From: Thereva unica
Lineage: Eukaryota; Arthropoda; Insecta; Diptera; Therevidae
NCBI GenBank assembly: GCA_949987705.1
Contig: OX465284.1
Coordinates: 68,991,470-69,055,469, forward strand
Length of the DNA: 64,000 bases
Reading direction: 5' to 3'
Positions within the stretch are counted from its first letter, which is position 1, and each line of letters starts with the position of its first letter. The notes beneath the pieces are model-generated. The model saw only the letters and a list, made by a program, of their open reading frames with translations, searched no databases and had not been told where the DNA came from. The position numbers were made by a program, and so were the translations under genes. Positions 20,470-30,800 of the stretch are shown here, piece by piece.

Positions 20470-22190
20470 AAAAGCAACTCACTTCTTACATTTGTGATTG
20501 GTGGAAGCTGACTAAAGCTGATGAAAAATAATCTATGAGTTTATGGTCCTTACAAAGCTAGATGTACAGGACATATAGTGTGAATGTCGGGCACTGAAGC
20601 TAACCAAAGGCCCACGTCCAGATGGTTGAACTTTAAGATCTTAATTAGAGTAGAATCATCTATTGAGTGAGTAAAACCATTGACGAATGCGCCGAATTCA
20701 TTTGTTCATTCTAAAAACTCTTTAAATATTCTTGAAATAATTGTTGGCATCAAAATGTCTAATTAATTAAATGTCTAATCTTGGCTGAAAATAATCTTTT
20801 CGAATTTCGAAATTCTCGAATAATTTCAATACGATGCGACTCGCACTTCGCACCCAGCTATATCAAAACTAAACGTTTGCTTCCCACTTTCCAATCACAT
20901 TCCAGAATAATCCTTCTGATCTCGCTTCAACTTTCTGGTTACAAATACTCTTCTTTAATCTTTTCTGTAAAAATAATTAAAAAACAAATAAAAATCCAGA
21001 TTCTTATAATTTTTTTATATTTATTATTTTTTCTTTGAGTTCGCTTTCACATTTATCTACAAAAATTTTTTCATTTTTTTATATTTACTTGTAATGTTTA
21101 ATTTTAATTCAATTTTGTGTCTTATTTAAATTATAAGTAATCTTAAAGTTATAATTAATAATTTTTTAATAACTTTTTTCTTTTTACTTCTTATTTTACT
21201 TTTAAATGTTTTTTTTTCATTTTTGTTTTGGATACTTACACTTTTAAAACATTTTTTTTTAAATTTTCCTTTCACTTTACTTTTTTTCTGTTTTATATTA
21301 ACTTAAGTCTAAAAATTTACTTTTAAATTTTATATATAATATTTATATATTCATATATATATATTTTCATTATTTATAATATGTATAAGGAGTTTTCTTG
21401 TTTTCTTTTAAGATTAATCCAATTTTCTTCTTTATTATTTTTTGTTTCTTATTTTTGAACATGGGTGTAAAAATTGTTTATGTTCAAATTCTTCGGTTGT
21501 TTTTCGTTTCATTTTTTTGTTAGGTTCTTTCCTGTTTTTCTTTTATTTGTTTTTAAATTCATTAAGTTTTTGTTTTTACCATCTAATTAGGTGTATATGT
21601 TGATGTGAGATTTAGATGAATGTTGTGATTGATGGAGAGTGCATGCGACAATATTGAATAGTTGTTGCAATTCATAATTTCAACATTTGACTACCGATGC
21701 ATTGAGACTACATTCAATGAATAATATCAGAGAAAAGGTGTTGACAAAAATATGCATTTTTAATGTAATTTATAAATGTGCTTGGAAATTTTGGTATTGA
21801 ATAAATATTTTACCTAAAACCATTAAAATATGCAAGAAATAATTCAATTTTATTCATACTGCATGAAATATTTTTTGGTTGGCTTTTTATGTATATATGC
21901 AGTTTCGTATACGTCCTCAAGTAACAAGATTGTTTTTTGGGAATAGAATACTTTTTGTTTTAGATTATTTTAAAACACTCATTAGTTGGCAGTAAGTTAT
22001 GGTTAATAATATCAATACTAACTTGGCCATATTGTCCTGACGACCTTAACCCAGGCAAAAGAGGGAAGGGTTTAGAGTAGTAAAGAATCGAAAGCTGGTA
22101 TCTACAGGTATAATTAGACCAATCATGCCCCATTTATGGAAATAACTCAACAAAGTCGCAGCACTAATGGTTTTAGAATCTAATAAAAAA
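20470..22190. other. AT-rich intergenic DNA
   Basis: Long T-rich and TA-rich tracts, densest at 20980-21600. No supported gene, RNA or terminal repeat. Confidence 0.35.
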
Positions 22191-22194
22191 TTAT

Positions 22195-22565
22195 AAAATG
22201 AAGCAGATAGAAATGATGGATAAACTAAGAAGGTATAGAATACACATAGCTAATTGAGCTAAACGAACTAAGATGGAAACGAGCCTTAGAACGAGAAGAC
22301 GTGACTATCTTCCATAGTGGTAATAATGGCTTCAGAAGAAGCTTTGCCATAAGTTAATGTTTGCTCAAACATTTAACAAACAACTAAACATAATTGGCTG
22401 CTTCCCAATTTGTGATCAGATCGCGACTTTTAAATTAAATTCAGATTGCTTTTGACATGGTGCACACACCTACAGGAGAAAAGACTTTTATGAAGCACTA
22501 AGAAATGCACATGGATTAAGTTCCTACATACGACGTGAAAGTCGTATGAGCCGATGGTAAAGGGA
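22195..22565 (+). pseudogene. RTE-like endonuclease N-terminal part (relic)
   Basis: Plus-strand frames give DKLRRYRIHIA, then after a shift LIELNELRWKRALEREDVTI followed by FHSGNNGFRRSFAIS. Later pieces resemble the HAPTE and FYEALRNAHG blocks and end in YDVKVV. These follow the order of the RTE-type endonuclease fold (the ELRW catalytic region, HAPTE, and the run toward GDxNA). Several stops and shifts make it a dead remnant. The rest of the element is not adjacent. Confidence 0.55.
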
Positions 22566-23515
22566 GCAGAATGGAACAATATATATAGAAGATAATATGA
22601 ATGTTACTAGGTTGGAGGTACCATAATCGAGCATTTTCTATTTAATATAAAGCATGGTAGGAGCATAATGAATTTTAACTACGACAATGTATAGCAGCTT
22701 CGACAAAAATGCAGCCAATAACGATAACTTAATTTTAATAGGACGAAGTAAAATTAAAAAATATATTTGGCTTATAAACGAAAATGGGCAACAGAACAGC
22801 CCCAGAAAAAGGAAACCAGTATTATATTCACTAACGTATAACATATAATATTGTCAGGGAATGCCGACCCAACGGGTTTAAGTTGATTCGTTGAAGCTGG
22901 GCCCGTTCCTAGCTTCTCATAATTGATTTCTTCACTGGTCCTGAACTCAGGCCGCTGTCATCCAAAATGGGATTGGCCCGAAAGGCTTGCTTGTTTGATT
23001 GAAAGCAGGGGTCCTATTCTGTTACAATACTCAAATGCATTTTACTCGAAGCTGTTATCCGAAACTAAAATGCTTCAGTATTCACTATGTAATAGACAGG
23101 GGTTGCGGAGCATAATCATTGTGGGTGGGGAGTGACCGTTCAAATTGTAAAAATTTAATCAGTCAATTGAATTACCATCTGTCTTTTGAGTTATATATGG
23201 TTTTAAATTCTTTGGTTATGGGGCTATGTTTGAGTAACATTATGGGTGGGGGTGCAGGTAGAGCCCCATGAGCCTAATTCGACCGCCCCATATGGATTAC
23301 CCTATAAAGCCCACACAAAGGATATAACGCTTTTCCTCACTCGCGCTCCCGACTGAAAAAGGGAGGCTGAAAAATTTGGGTATTTCGGCATGGCTATGTG
23401 AGTAATAATAACTGCGCCGTTGTTGAAAACTATAGTACCAACGTCCAATTCTACTTAACTTTTATAATCGAACCAGAACCGATCTATAGTTAGAGTTAAA
23501 CTAAAGCTAAATGCC
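22566..23515. other. Intergenic DNA, no gene recognised
   Basis: Contains small ORFs only. Some stretches (22860-23130, 23260-23360) have balanced base composition and may be unrecognised repeats. Confidence 0.3.
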
Positions 23516-23519
23516 CCCG

Positions 23520-23840
23520 CTTCACCGACTTCAGTTCAATCCTATTAAGTGGCTTCACAGACAAACGTCTAGTTTACGTTCCTGCTTGAAATTGTTGTTG
23601 CTTTTTCGCCAGATATGCAAAAACCCCTGGAATGGCATTCCACTATTCCAGCTGATTACCCCCTTTTAATCTAGGTTTTACGTTCAACTAAAGTTCCAGA
23701 CCAGTTAGGCGAACTGAGGTTTGTTTATCGTCAGTTGAATATGTGGAAATTTAATGCGAACTGAGGTTATTTTAAAGCTCAGTTCGACAAATTTCTCGAA
23801 CTTACGCAATTCGGGCGATGAAGCCGGGATATTTAGGGTA
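23520..23840 (+). repeat. Dispersed repeat, inverted partner at 54010-54340
   Basis: About 320 bp align by eye with the reverse complement of 54010-54340. Shared landmarks in order are AAGTGGCTTCAC, a TGCTTGAAATTG block, GCTTTTTCGCCAGA, GGAATG(G/T)CATTCCA, and GAGGTTATTTTAAA. The base changes are numerous. No coding capacity; the class is unknown. Confidence 0.6.
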
Positions 23841-24237
23841 CTTCTTTTAAGCTTTTCAAAAAGCTCTCCGAATAATTAAGGCAGATATTACCCCATTTTA
23901 GTTGAAATAAGGTTTGCCTACTAGGGCCATTATGAAAAACTGATAAGGCATACCTTACTCCAATATCGATGATTTTTGTGAGGGGTCTTCATAAGGAAAC
24001 TCTTTCTGCATGCCCCTCATTTGCTACATGGGGTTCTCATGGGGCCTCTTTCGGCATGCTCCCGAAGTAATTTCCTTTTTAAATGCTAATCTGGTGGGGT
24101 TTAAAAAGCTTAGACTCTGCAGTTATAAGGTCAGTTACTCACTCGACTAAAATACTGGCATAGTCTGTCATAGTCGCGAGGCCAGGACCGGATCCCGGTT
24201 GTAGAGCCGTTAAAGAAGAAGAAGATAGTCTGTACCA

Positions 24238-24608
24238 GGGGCCGGTTCACGTAACTCGACAACGAAAATTTTTTTTCGTTTCGCGTTCACGTAGCTCGAA
24301 AAAATTGCAAATTTTCGTTTGTTGACTCGAAAGCTCTTATGTTATCGAACACTTGTATTTATTAAGATTAATTTTCCAATTTAAAAGTAGACTTTTATAA
24401 GTTATTACATATGTAAATTATTTTTAAAAATTTAATTAAGTTGATGCCAACAAATTGTATAATTTTACAGCTGTTTTTGTAAAGAAAATGTGGTTTCCTT
24501 AAATTTTCGTTCGAACTACGTGAACGCTCAATTTTTTCGAAACAAATTTTTTCGTATTCAAATTCGTTTCAAACGATTGTCGTCGTTCGAGCTGCGTGAA
24601 CCGGCCCC
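24238..24608. mobile_element. MITE with GGGGCCGGTTCACG inverted ends
   Basis: The left end GGGGCCGGTTCACGTAACTC and the right end read inward, GGGGCCGGTTCACGCAGCTC, are inverted repeats. TTCACGTAGCTCGAA recurs a little further in at left, near 24286. Length is 371 bp, interior AT-rich and non-coding. Flanking duplication is unclear (CCA before, AGG after). A fragment of the GGGCCTG family (15151-15480) abuts its right end. Confidence 0.65.
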
Positions 24609-24609
24609 A

Positions 24610-24662
24610 GGGCCTGAAACGAAACGAAAATGAAAGCATTTTGTCAAAATGCTACCTGGTGG
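24610..24662. repeat. Fragment of the 15151-15480 MITE family
   Basis: Starts GGGCCTG and contains the same 20-bp motif, TTTGTCAAAATGCTACCTGG, at 24640-24659 as the MITE at 15151. The right half is missing or unrecognisable. Confidence 0.45.
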
Positions 24663-24747
24663 TTAAATACTTGGAGTAGTGCTTGTTTTCATGCCGGCGG
24701 AGTATATATTACAGTGATGCGTACTGTGCCGTAATCCCTGCGGAATA

Positions 24748-25187
24748 GGCTGCATTCGGTAAAGTCATCTGCATGACAAAGTAGTCATTAATCAACTGTA
24801 TCGACTAATGTCAGTTTTAGTTTTTGATTTTTCATGCAAGTTGAATTGTGACATTACCGAATACCATTTTATTGATACAAATTGTTTAATTTTTTGAAAA
24901 TGAAACTGAAAGCGAATTGTATATTAGATATATTAATGGAACTTTTAGTTGATTCTCAGCACTATAATCAAAGGGATAGTTTTGCCAAAATTGTGCAGAA
25001 ACAAAATTGGAGTTAAAAAAACAGATTTTGACACAAACGGAATTTTAATTGAAACTGCGCTATCTGCACAATTTTCGACGTCAATTGACAATAGGTGATA
25101 TTACCGAACGAACGACACCTGCAGTATTCATTACCGAACTCTTGATTTTTGCAATTTGTCATGCAGATGACGTTACCGAATGCAGCC
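24748..25187. mobile_element. MITE with GGCTGCATTCGGTAA ends, ATA duplication
   Basis: The ends GGCTGCATTCGGTAAAGTCA and, read inward from the right, GGCTGCATTCGGTAACGTCA extend as inverted repeats for about 33 bp with one mismatch. ATA lies outside both ends (24745-24747 and 25188-25190). The 440-bp interior has further paired CATTACCGAA motifs. The 3-bp duplication suggests PIF/Harbinger, but ATA is not the usual TWA, so the superfamily is uncertain. Confidence 0.75.
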
Positions 25188-25210
25188 ATATACTGAGCAG
25201 GTGATTGAGA

Positions 25211-25371
25211 GGCTGTGGTCAAGTTACGCAGCTGACTGCAAAATATTGCATTTATGCATTTAAAATACGAAAAAAATCGATGCAAAAATACTTCATATAC
25301 AGCATACGAATGCTGCTGACAACCAACAGCTGCATTCAATTCGCAGTCAGTTGCGTAACTTGAATGCAACC
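25211..25371. mobile_element. Short foldback MITE (161 bp)
   Basis: The arms TCAAGTTACGCAGCTGACTG and, read inward from the right, TCAAGTTACGCAACTGACTG are nearly perfect. AGA flanks both sides (25208-25210 and 25372-25374). It starts 24 bp after the end of the previous MITE. Confidence 0.6.
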
Positions 25372-25703
25372 AGAGACATAAGACAGCTTCTAAACAACTT
25401 CCATGATATAATACATTTGGAAACATATGACAAAAGCATGATTGAAACATATGACAAAAGCAGGGCACAATAAGGTAGTCTTCGCCCAAAAGTGCTCAGT
25501 ATACATTCTGCTCGAGGTATCCTTGCACTGCTGTATAGGTAGCTGAAGGATCAACAATCTGCCCCTGCCTTGACATGAAACAGATTGAATACGGAGGATC
25601 TAGAAAAAACATACTCGTTATCCTAAAGTGTAAACAATCGTACTACCAACGATGGGCTTGAATACCAGGCGACCTCCAGTTGGAGTTGAGTTCCAGTAAC
25701 TAA

Positions 25704-26157
25704 GGCCCATATTGCGATTGTCGATTAACGGTCGACTCGACTATAGCCGATTGTATCGATCAGGCCCCTATTGTGAGTGTCGATCGATAAATATTTCGAC
25801 TACCCTTGAAATTTTTTTTAGCAGTTTAATAAAAGTCGACAGTCACATCGACATTCGCAATATCAAACTAAATAATCGACAGTCTATAATCTATAAATGT
25901 CGGTTGTCGATTAGGTATGACACTCGCAATAGGGGCCTTAGTTTTCGTTTTGGTATTATGTAACTCAAAATCGACAAACATTTCGACTACCATTTGCCTG
26001 CTTGTCGTGAACAAATAAACAATCGATAAAAGTCGTTAGTTGTTAAATCGACAGATTTCGATGTAATCGAAATTCGCAATATCAAACTACATAATCGACA
26101 GTCAATAATCGATAAATGTCGTTTATCGATTAACTATCGACAATCGTAACAGGGCCC
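25704..26157. mobile_element. Outer MITE of a nested pair, TAA duplication
   Basis: The ends GGCCCATATTGCGATTGTCG and, read inward from the right, GGGCCCTGTTACGATTGTCG are inverted repeats flanked by TAA on both sides (25701-25703 and 26158-26160), a PIF/Harbinger-type duplication. The element is interrupted after 59 bp by a second copy of the same family (25763-25937). The part after the insertion repeats the inner copy's interior, including a TTCGCAATATCAAACTA block near 26080. Non-coding, rich in ATCGACA/TGTCGAT motifs. Confidence 0.75.
25763..25937. mobile_element. Inner MITE of the nested pair
   Basis: A 175-bp element with ends GGCCCCTATTGTGAGTGTCG and, read inward from the right, GGCCCCTATTGCGAGTGTCA. 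Flanks are TCA and TTA, one mismatch from a 3-bp duplication. It shares ATTTCGACTACC and TTCGCAATATCAAACTA with the outer element, so both belong to one family. Confidence 0.75.
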
Positions 26158-26489
26158 TAAGCCTTCTCGTCAATATCGACCCATTATTTGAGGTGCTGGA
26201 GAGAAGCTAGGAAGGTATTTGTTCCCAAAGTGGGTAGATCATACGAGGAAGCAAAATCCTATCGACCCATCGATATTTTTCTTTTGTTGTAGACAATGCT
26301 GGATACGTTGGTCCTACCGATCGGACAGATTTACAGAGACTAATCATATTTAAGCAGAATAAGGCTGCTGAAGTAGCGGAGCCTTTGCTACGCGAGATTG
26401 TGAGGCTACAGCGAGGTGGGGATTGTGTCTCCTCCTTTTCCGTCAGAGGGAGATTTGTGATATGTGAATCCTACATCAACTTTAGGCTA

Positions 26490-27126
26490 TGAGTAAGAAT
26501 TCGTGAAGTGGCCCCCCATATTTTCGAGTTTGAAATAAATTATTGAAATGATGAAAAATTTCCTGGAATTGCTCAATTCCAGGAAATTTTGCTCAATTCC
26601 AGGAAATTTTTGTCTTTTTTCTCGTTTAGTTGCAATGGAGAAAGTGTGTTTCATTTAGTTTAGGCTTGCGTCGTCGTACAAAATATCGTTTTATACAAAA
26701 AGTTTAAGAGGTAACAAAAATTTTATTTAACCAGCATGAGCATAAATAAATGTACTTTGATACTGTTTTTAAACGAAGTCGATATGAGTTCAAGAACATG
26801 AGAAATTTTTAATTTGTTTATGAAAGTGTACCTATTTTTTATTAACATTAATTTTTTTTTGGTTTTTATTTTTTTATCGCAAAGTTCAGCCTTTTTTACA
26901 TTCTTAGTGTAATTCAGCCAATTCTGTTAAAAAGAACCCAAAATATGATTTTTTGAAGAAAAAAGTACAAAAAACTTAATTTGTTAATAACACTGTTATT
27001 ATTTGCAATATAAAAAAAATATTTTACCACGTTGTTATTGACACTTAGGGCTAACAAAAATCATTCATTTCAATAATTTATTTCAAACTCGAAAATATGG
27101 GGGGCCACTTCACGAATTCTTACTCC
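26490..27126. mobile_element. TA-flanked element with 61-bp perfect inverted repeats
   Basis: The arms begin GAGTAAGAATTCGTGAAGTG and match perfectly for 61 bp at both ends (26491-26551 and the reverse complement of 27065-27125). Only the outermost base differs. TA lies at 26488-26489 and 27127-27128, as expected for Tc1/mariner-superfamily insertion. The AT-rich interior contains a 20-bp tandem pair, GCTCAATTCCAGGAAATTTT, at about 26570-26610. No transposase frame is present. Confidence 0.8.
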
Positions 27127-27299
27127 TATATTAAAAGCGTAAGTCCCGAAGGTTGGCACAATAGAACAAATAGCTCGCGTGATTGTAATAACTAACTTCC
27201 AATTCGTATGAGCATACTACAAATGTGCATTATTGAACAGGTCCCATGGTTTTCTTTCATTAATATGGAGCATCTCCTAAAAATCTGCCGATAAGACGG

Positions 27300-27540
27300 A
27301 TATATGGGTGAGGAAGGTTCTCCGAATGATATACGGCCCAGTCAGTGAAGACAATGCATGGAGAATATGCTATAATCGCGGATTGTACGATTTATTCAAA
27401 GAGTGGAAAATATCAACACATGGCAAACTTTGCATTTACCTTAGGCGGGTTAGGTTCAAAGAACGGATGACTCAAAAATGCCAAACAAGCCCTGAATTGG
27501 ACAAACCACGATCACGATAGTTTTAAGGCTGATGCTGCAA
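27300..27540 (+). pseudogene. RTE-like reverse transcriptase thumb region (relic)
   Basis: The frame VRKVLRMIYGPVSEDNAWRI followed by CYNRGLYDLFKEWKIS is the conserved region after the palm in RTE-type reverse transcriptases (FERKVLR-x-IYGPV and ELY-x-L). It is only 70 codons and degenerates afterwards. The gypsy element is inserted about 70 bp downstream. Another non-LTR tail, PRPRTRWCDYLE, appears beyond the gypsy element at 32270-32320, so the two may be one interrupted relic. Confidence 0.6.
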
Positions 27541-27608
27541 AATTGCTAAAAAAAAAGAAACTGGAGTCAAGCTGCGGATCAAAGAGTGGTGTGAAAGAAG
27601 AAGCTGAT

Positions 27609-27754
27609 TGTAGTGTATTAAGTTTTATATCATAGTTGGCGAATTATTTTTGTTAATGATATTTATTATTTTTGTCAATAAAAGCTTCTTTTTGTTCTGA
27701 CTGTGAATCGGAGTTGACCGATTATTGATGAGCTGCTGAGCTGCGTATATAACA
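27609..27754 (+). repeat. 5' LTR of the gypsy element
   Basis: Starts TGTAGTGTATTAAG and ends GCGTATATAACA, the usual TG...CA ends. Contains an AATAAA signal near 27680. Confidence 0.92.
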
Positions 27755-27759
27755 ATTTC

Positions 27760-27772
27760 TGGCGACGAGGAT
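27760..27772 (+). promoter_or_regulatory. Primer binding site, tRNA-Ser type
   Basis: TGGCGACGAGGAT starts 5 nt after the LTR end. From memory it is complementary to the 3' end of insect tRNA-Ser(GCU), which ends in CCTCGTCGCCA. Confidence 0.65.
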
Positions 27773-27813
27773 AATTGGATTATTGGATGAAATAAAAGGA
27801 ATTTTCGCCGAAT

Positions 27814-30800
27814 ATGGAAGAAGCAGTAATGGCAAAATTATTGAAACAGCAACAGGCATGGATGGAGTCGATGCTCCAAAGTCAAAAACTATGGATGGAA
27901 AACCAGTTGAAGCAGCAGCAGCTACAGACTCCAGAAAGCAAGGGCAGTCAATCGCAGCCGCACGTCCCAGCTTTTCATCCGTATGATAGATGTAAAGATA
28001 ATTGGGAATTGTACGAAAAGCAACTTAACCAACATTTTACTGCGTATTCAGTGACCTCGGAAGACCGCAAACGGGCATTTTTCCTATCGTGGATGGGAAG
28101 TGATTTGTTCGAACTTCTACAAAATTTGTTCGGTTTAGAGAGTTTTCAGGCAAAATCGTTTAAAGAAATTGTAGAAAAACTCGAAGGTCATTTTAAATCA
28201 AACGTACATGTTCTTGCTTCACGATATGATTTTTTTAAATCGCGGATGAAACCTGGTCAAACGTACGCAGAATGGGTTGTCGAGCTTCGTGGATTAGCGA
28301 GGAGATGTCAGTACGTGTGCGGGAAGGAAGAGTGTAAAGAAGAATATATAGACGAATTAATACGTGATATGCTGGTCTTCAATACGCCACACGATCCTGT
28401 GCGTATAGCAGCACTTCAAAAACCAAACCCCAAACTTAGTGATATCCTAGCCATAGCAACAACGTATGAAGCAACAGAGCAGACGGTAAAGGTCATCAAA
28501 GGTGTTAGTGATAGCAGCACTATGGAAGTATGGCAGATGAAAAACCATATTAGAGAAAAGCGCTCGCAGGTACACTACCAAGAAAGAAGAGTGAAATCGT
28601 GTCCAGGATGTGGCCGTCAGCATCCCCGTCAGAGGTGTAAATTCCTCAAAGCAACATGCCATAACTGTCACCGTGTTGGTCACATCGCGCCTGTCTGTTT
28701 ACAGCGTAAAGGAACTGCTCGAGAGTTCCACAACCAAACAAAAGGCAAACACTGCGAAAAGATACAATCGATTGAATGTTTTGCTCTACAGGATGAGGTT
28801 CGGCGAGAAGGCAAGAAATTTTTGGCTGATGTTAAAATAAACAATGTCCCAATGACATTTCAAATAGACACCGCTGCTACGTGTTCGATTATAGGTCGCA
28901 ACAGCTATATACAATTACAAAGCCCGCCTCTTAAGGAAGTAGCATGTGTTCTTAAAGCATACGGTGCGAGTCCTGTTCCCGTTCTAGGTTCGATAAATGT
29001 CGAAGTAAATTTTGACGGCATTGTGAAGAAAAATTTGCCATTGCTAGTGGTCAATATTGCTGAAGGAAGTAATATTTTCGGTATCGATTGGATCGATGTT
29101 TTCGAGTTCAAAATTTCAAGACCATTAAACGAGGTTCTAACAATAGAAAAACCAGTTGAACGAGCAGAAATTAGCAGCATTTGTGAACAATATCGTACTG
29201 TTTTTTCTGATGATTTAGGTTTGTGTACATCATATGAAGCTCACTTACATTTAAAACCGCAAGCCAGACCGAAGTTTTTTAAAGCACGGCCCCTACCATT
29301 TTCCCAAACTAATGCCTTCAAAGAGGAAGCGGAGCGTTTAGTCAAATTAGGAGTGTGGGAGCCAGTGAAGTATAGCAACTGGGCAGCTCCTGTGGTTGTA
29401 GTCCCTAAAAAAGACAAGGGAGTTCGCATATGTGGAGATTTTAAGGCTGTAAATACCCAATTGGATGTGGACCAATATCCGATTCCCCGGATAGAGGAAT
29501 TGTTCCAGAAATTACGTGGGGGAGTACGGTTCACAAAGTTGGATCTTTCAGATGCTTATCTACAAGTTAAGTTAGATGCCCCTTCGAAAGAAGTGTTAGT
29601 TGTTAATACGCCGCTAGGACTTTTCCAGTACCAGCGTCTGCCTTTCGGAGTAGCCAGTGCACCGGCGATGTTCCAGCGGCTTCTAGAACAAATTACAGCA
29701 GGGATTCCAAGCTGTGTTAATTATTTGGATGATATTGTGGTAACCGGACGTACCGACAAAGAGCACTTCAGCAATCTATCTTCTGTATTAGACAGACTCC
29801 AGTCTAATGGGTTACGATGCAATCTACGCAAGTGTTTTTTCATGAAGCCAGCCATAGAGTACCTGGGTCATCTTATTAGTAGTGATGGAGTACAGCCTTC
29901 GGAGTCAGGTATTCTAGCCATAAAAAAATTACCAAGACCGCAGAATATTAAGGAATTACAGTCCTTTATTGGTAAAATTAATTACTATAATAAATTTGTT
30001 AAAAATTTTTCACAGCTAGCTGCACCTCTTAATAAGTTGCGTCGCTTAGATGAAAAATTCGTGTGGGGACACGAGCAAGAGTTGGCATTCCAAAGTCTTA
30101 AGGATCATATTATAAATACCACAAAGTTGTCACATTTCCAGGATGATTTGCCACTGATACTGGCAACCGATGCCTCTTCCTATGGATTAGGAGCAGTATT
30201 GGCACACATTGCACCAGATGGAACAGAAAAACCTATAGCGTATGCATCAAAGACTTTAAATGAGCACCAGAAACGGTACAGCCAAATCGAGAAGGAAGCA
30301 CTATCGATTATTTATGGTGTAACAAAATTTAATCAGTACTTATATGGTCGACTATTTACCTTATATACAGACCATAAGCCATTGGTGGCTATTTTTAACC
30401 CCAACAAACAGCTCCCAGTATCAACAGCGCAACGCCTTCAACGCTGGGCTATAACACTCATGGGATACCGTTTCAATATTGTTTACAAACCAACCGAGAA
30501 ACATGCGAATGCTGACGCATTATCCCGCTTACCTGCTGGCCCTGATCCCTATTTTGATTTATCTGAGCAATCTTGTCTTCATCTTAATTATTCAGAGGTA
30601 TTAACTGATTTCCCAATTAACGCAGAAGCAGTAGCAAGGCACACAGCCACCGACAAAGTTTTGCAACGAGTTTACGATTACATTTCTAAGGGATGGCCTG
30701 AAAAACTAGCTGGAATCGAGGAAGATCTTCAAGCATATTTCCGCCGACGATACGCACTCAGCATTCAAGATGGAGTTATTGTACTACAAACGGACTGTTC

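Noticed and set aside
20980..21600. T-rich block as a possible origin or matrix attachment site
   Set aside because: AT-richness alone is common across this window and gives no specific support.
27783..27986. 67-codon frame overlapping the gag start
   Set aside because: Shifted frame over gag without its own ATG or motif.
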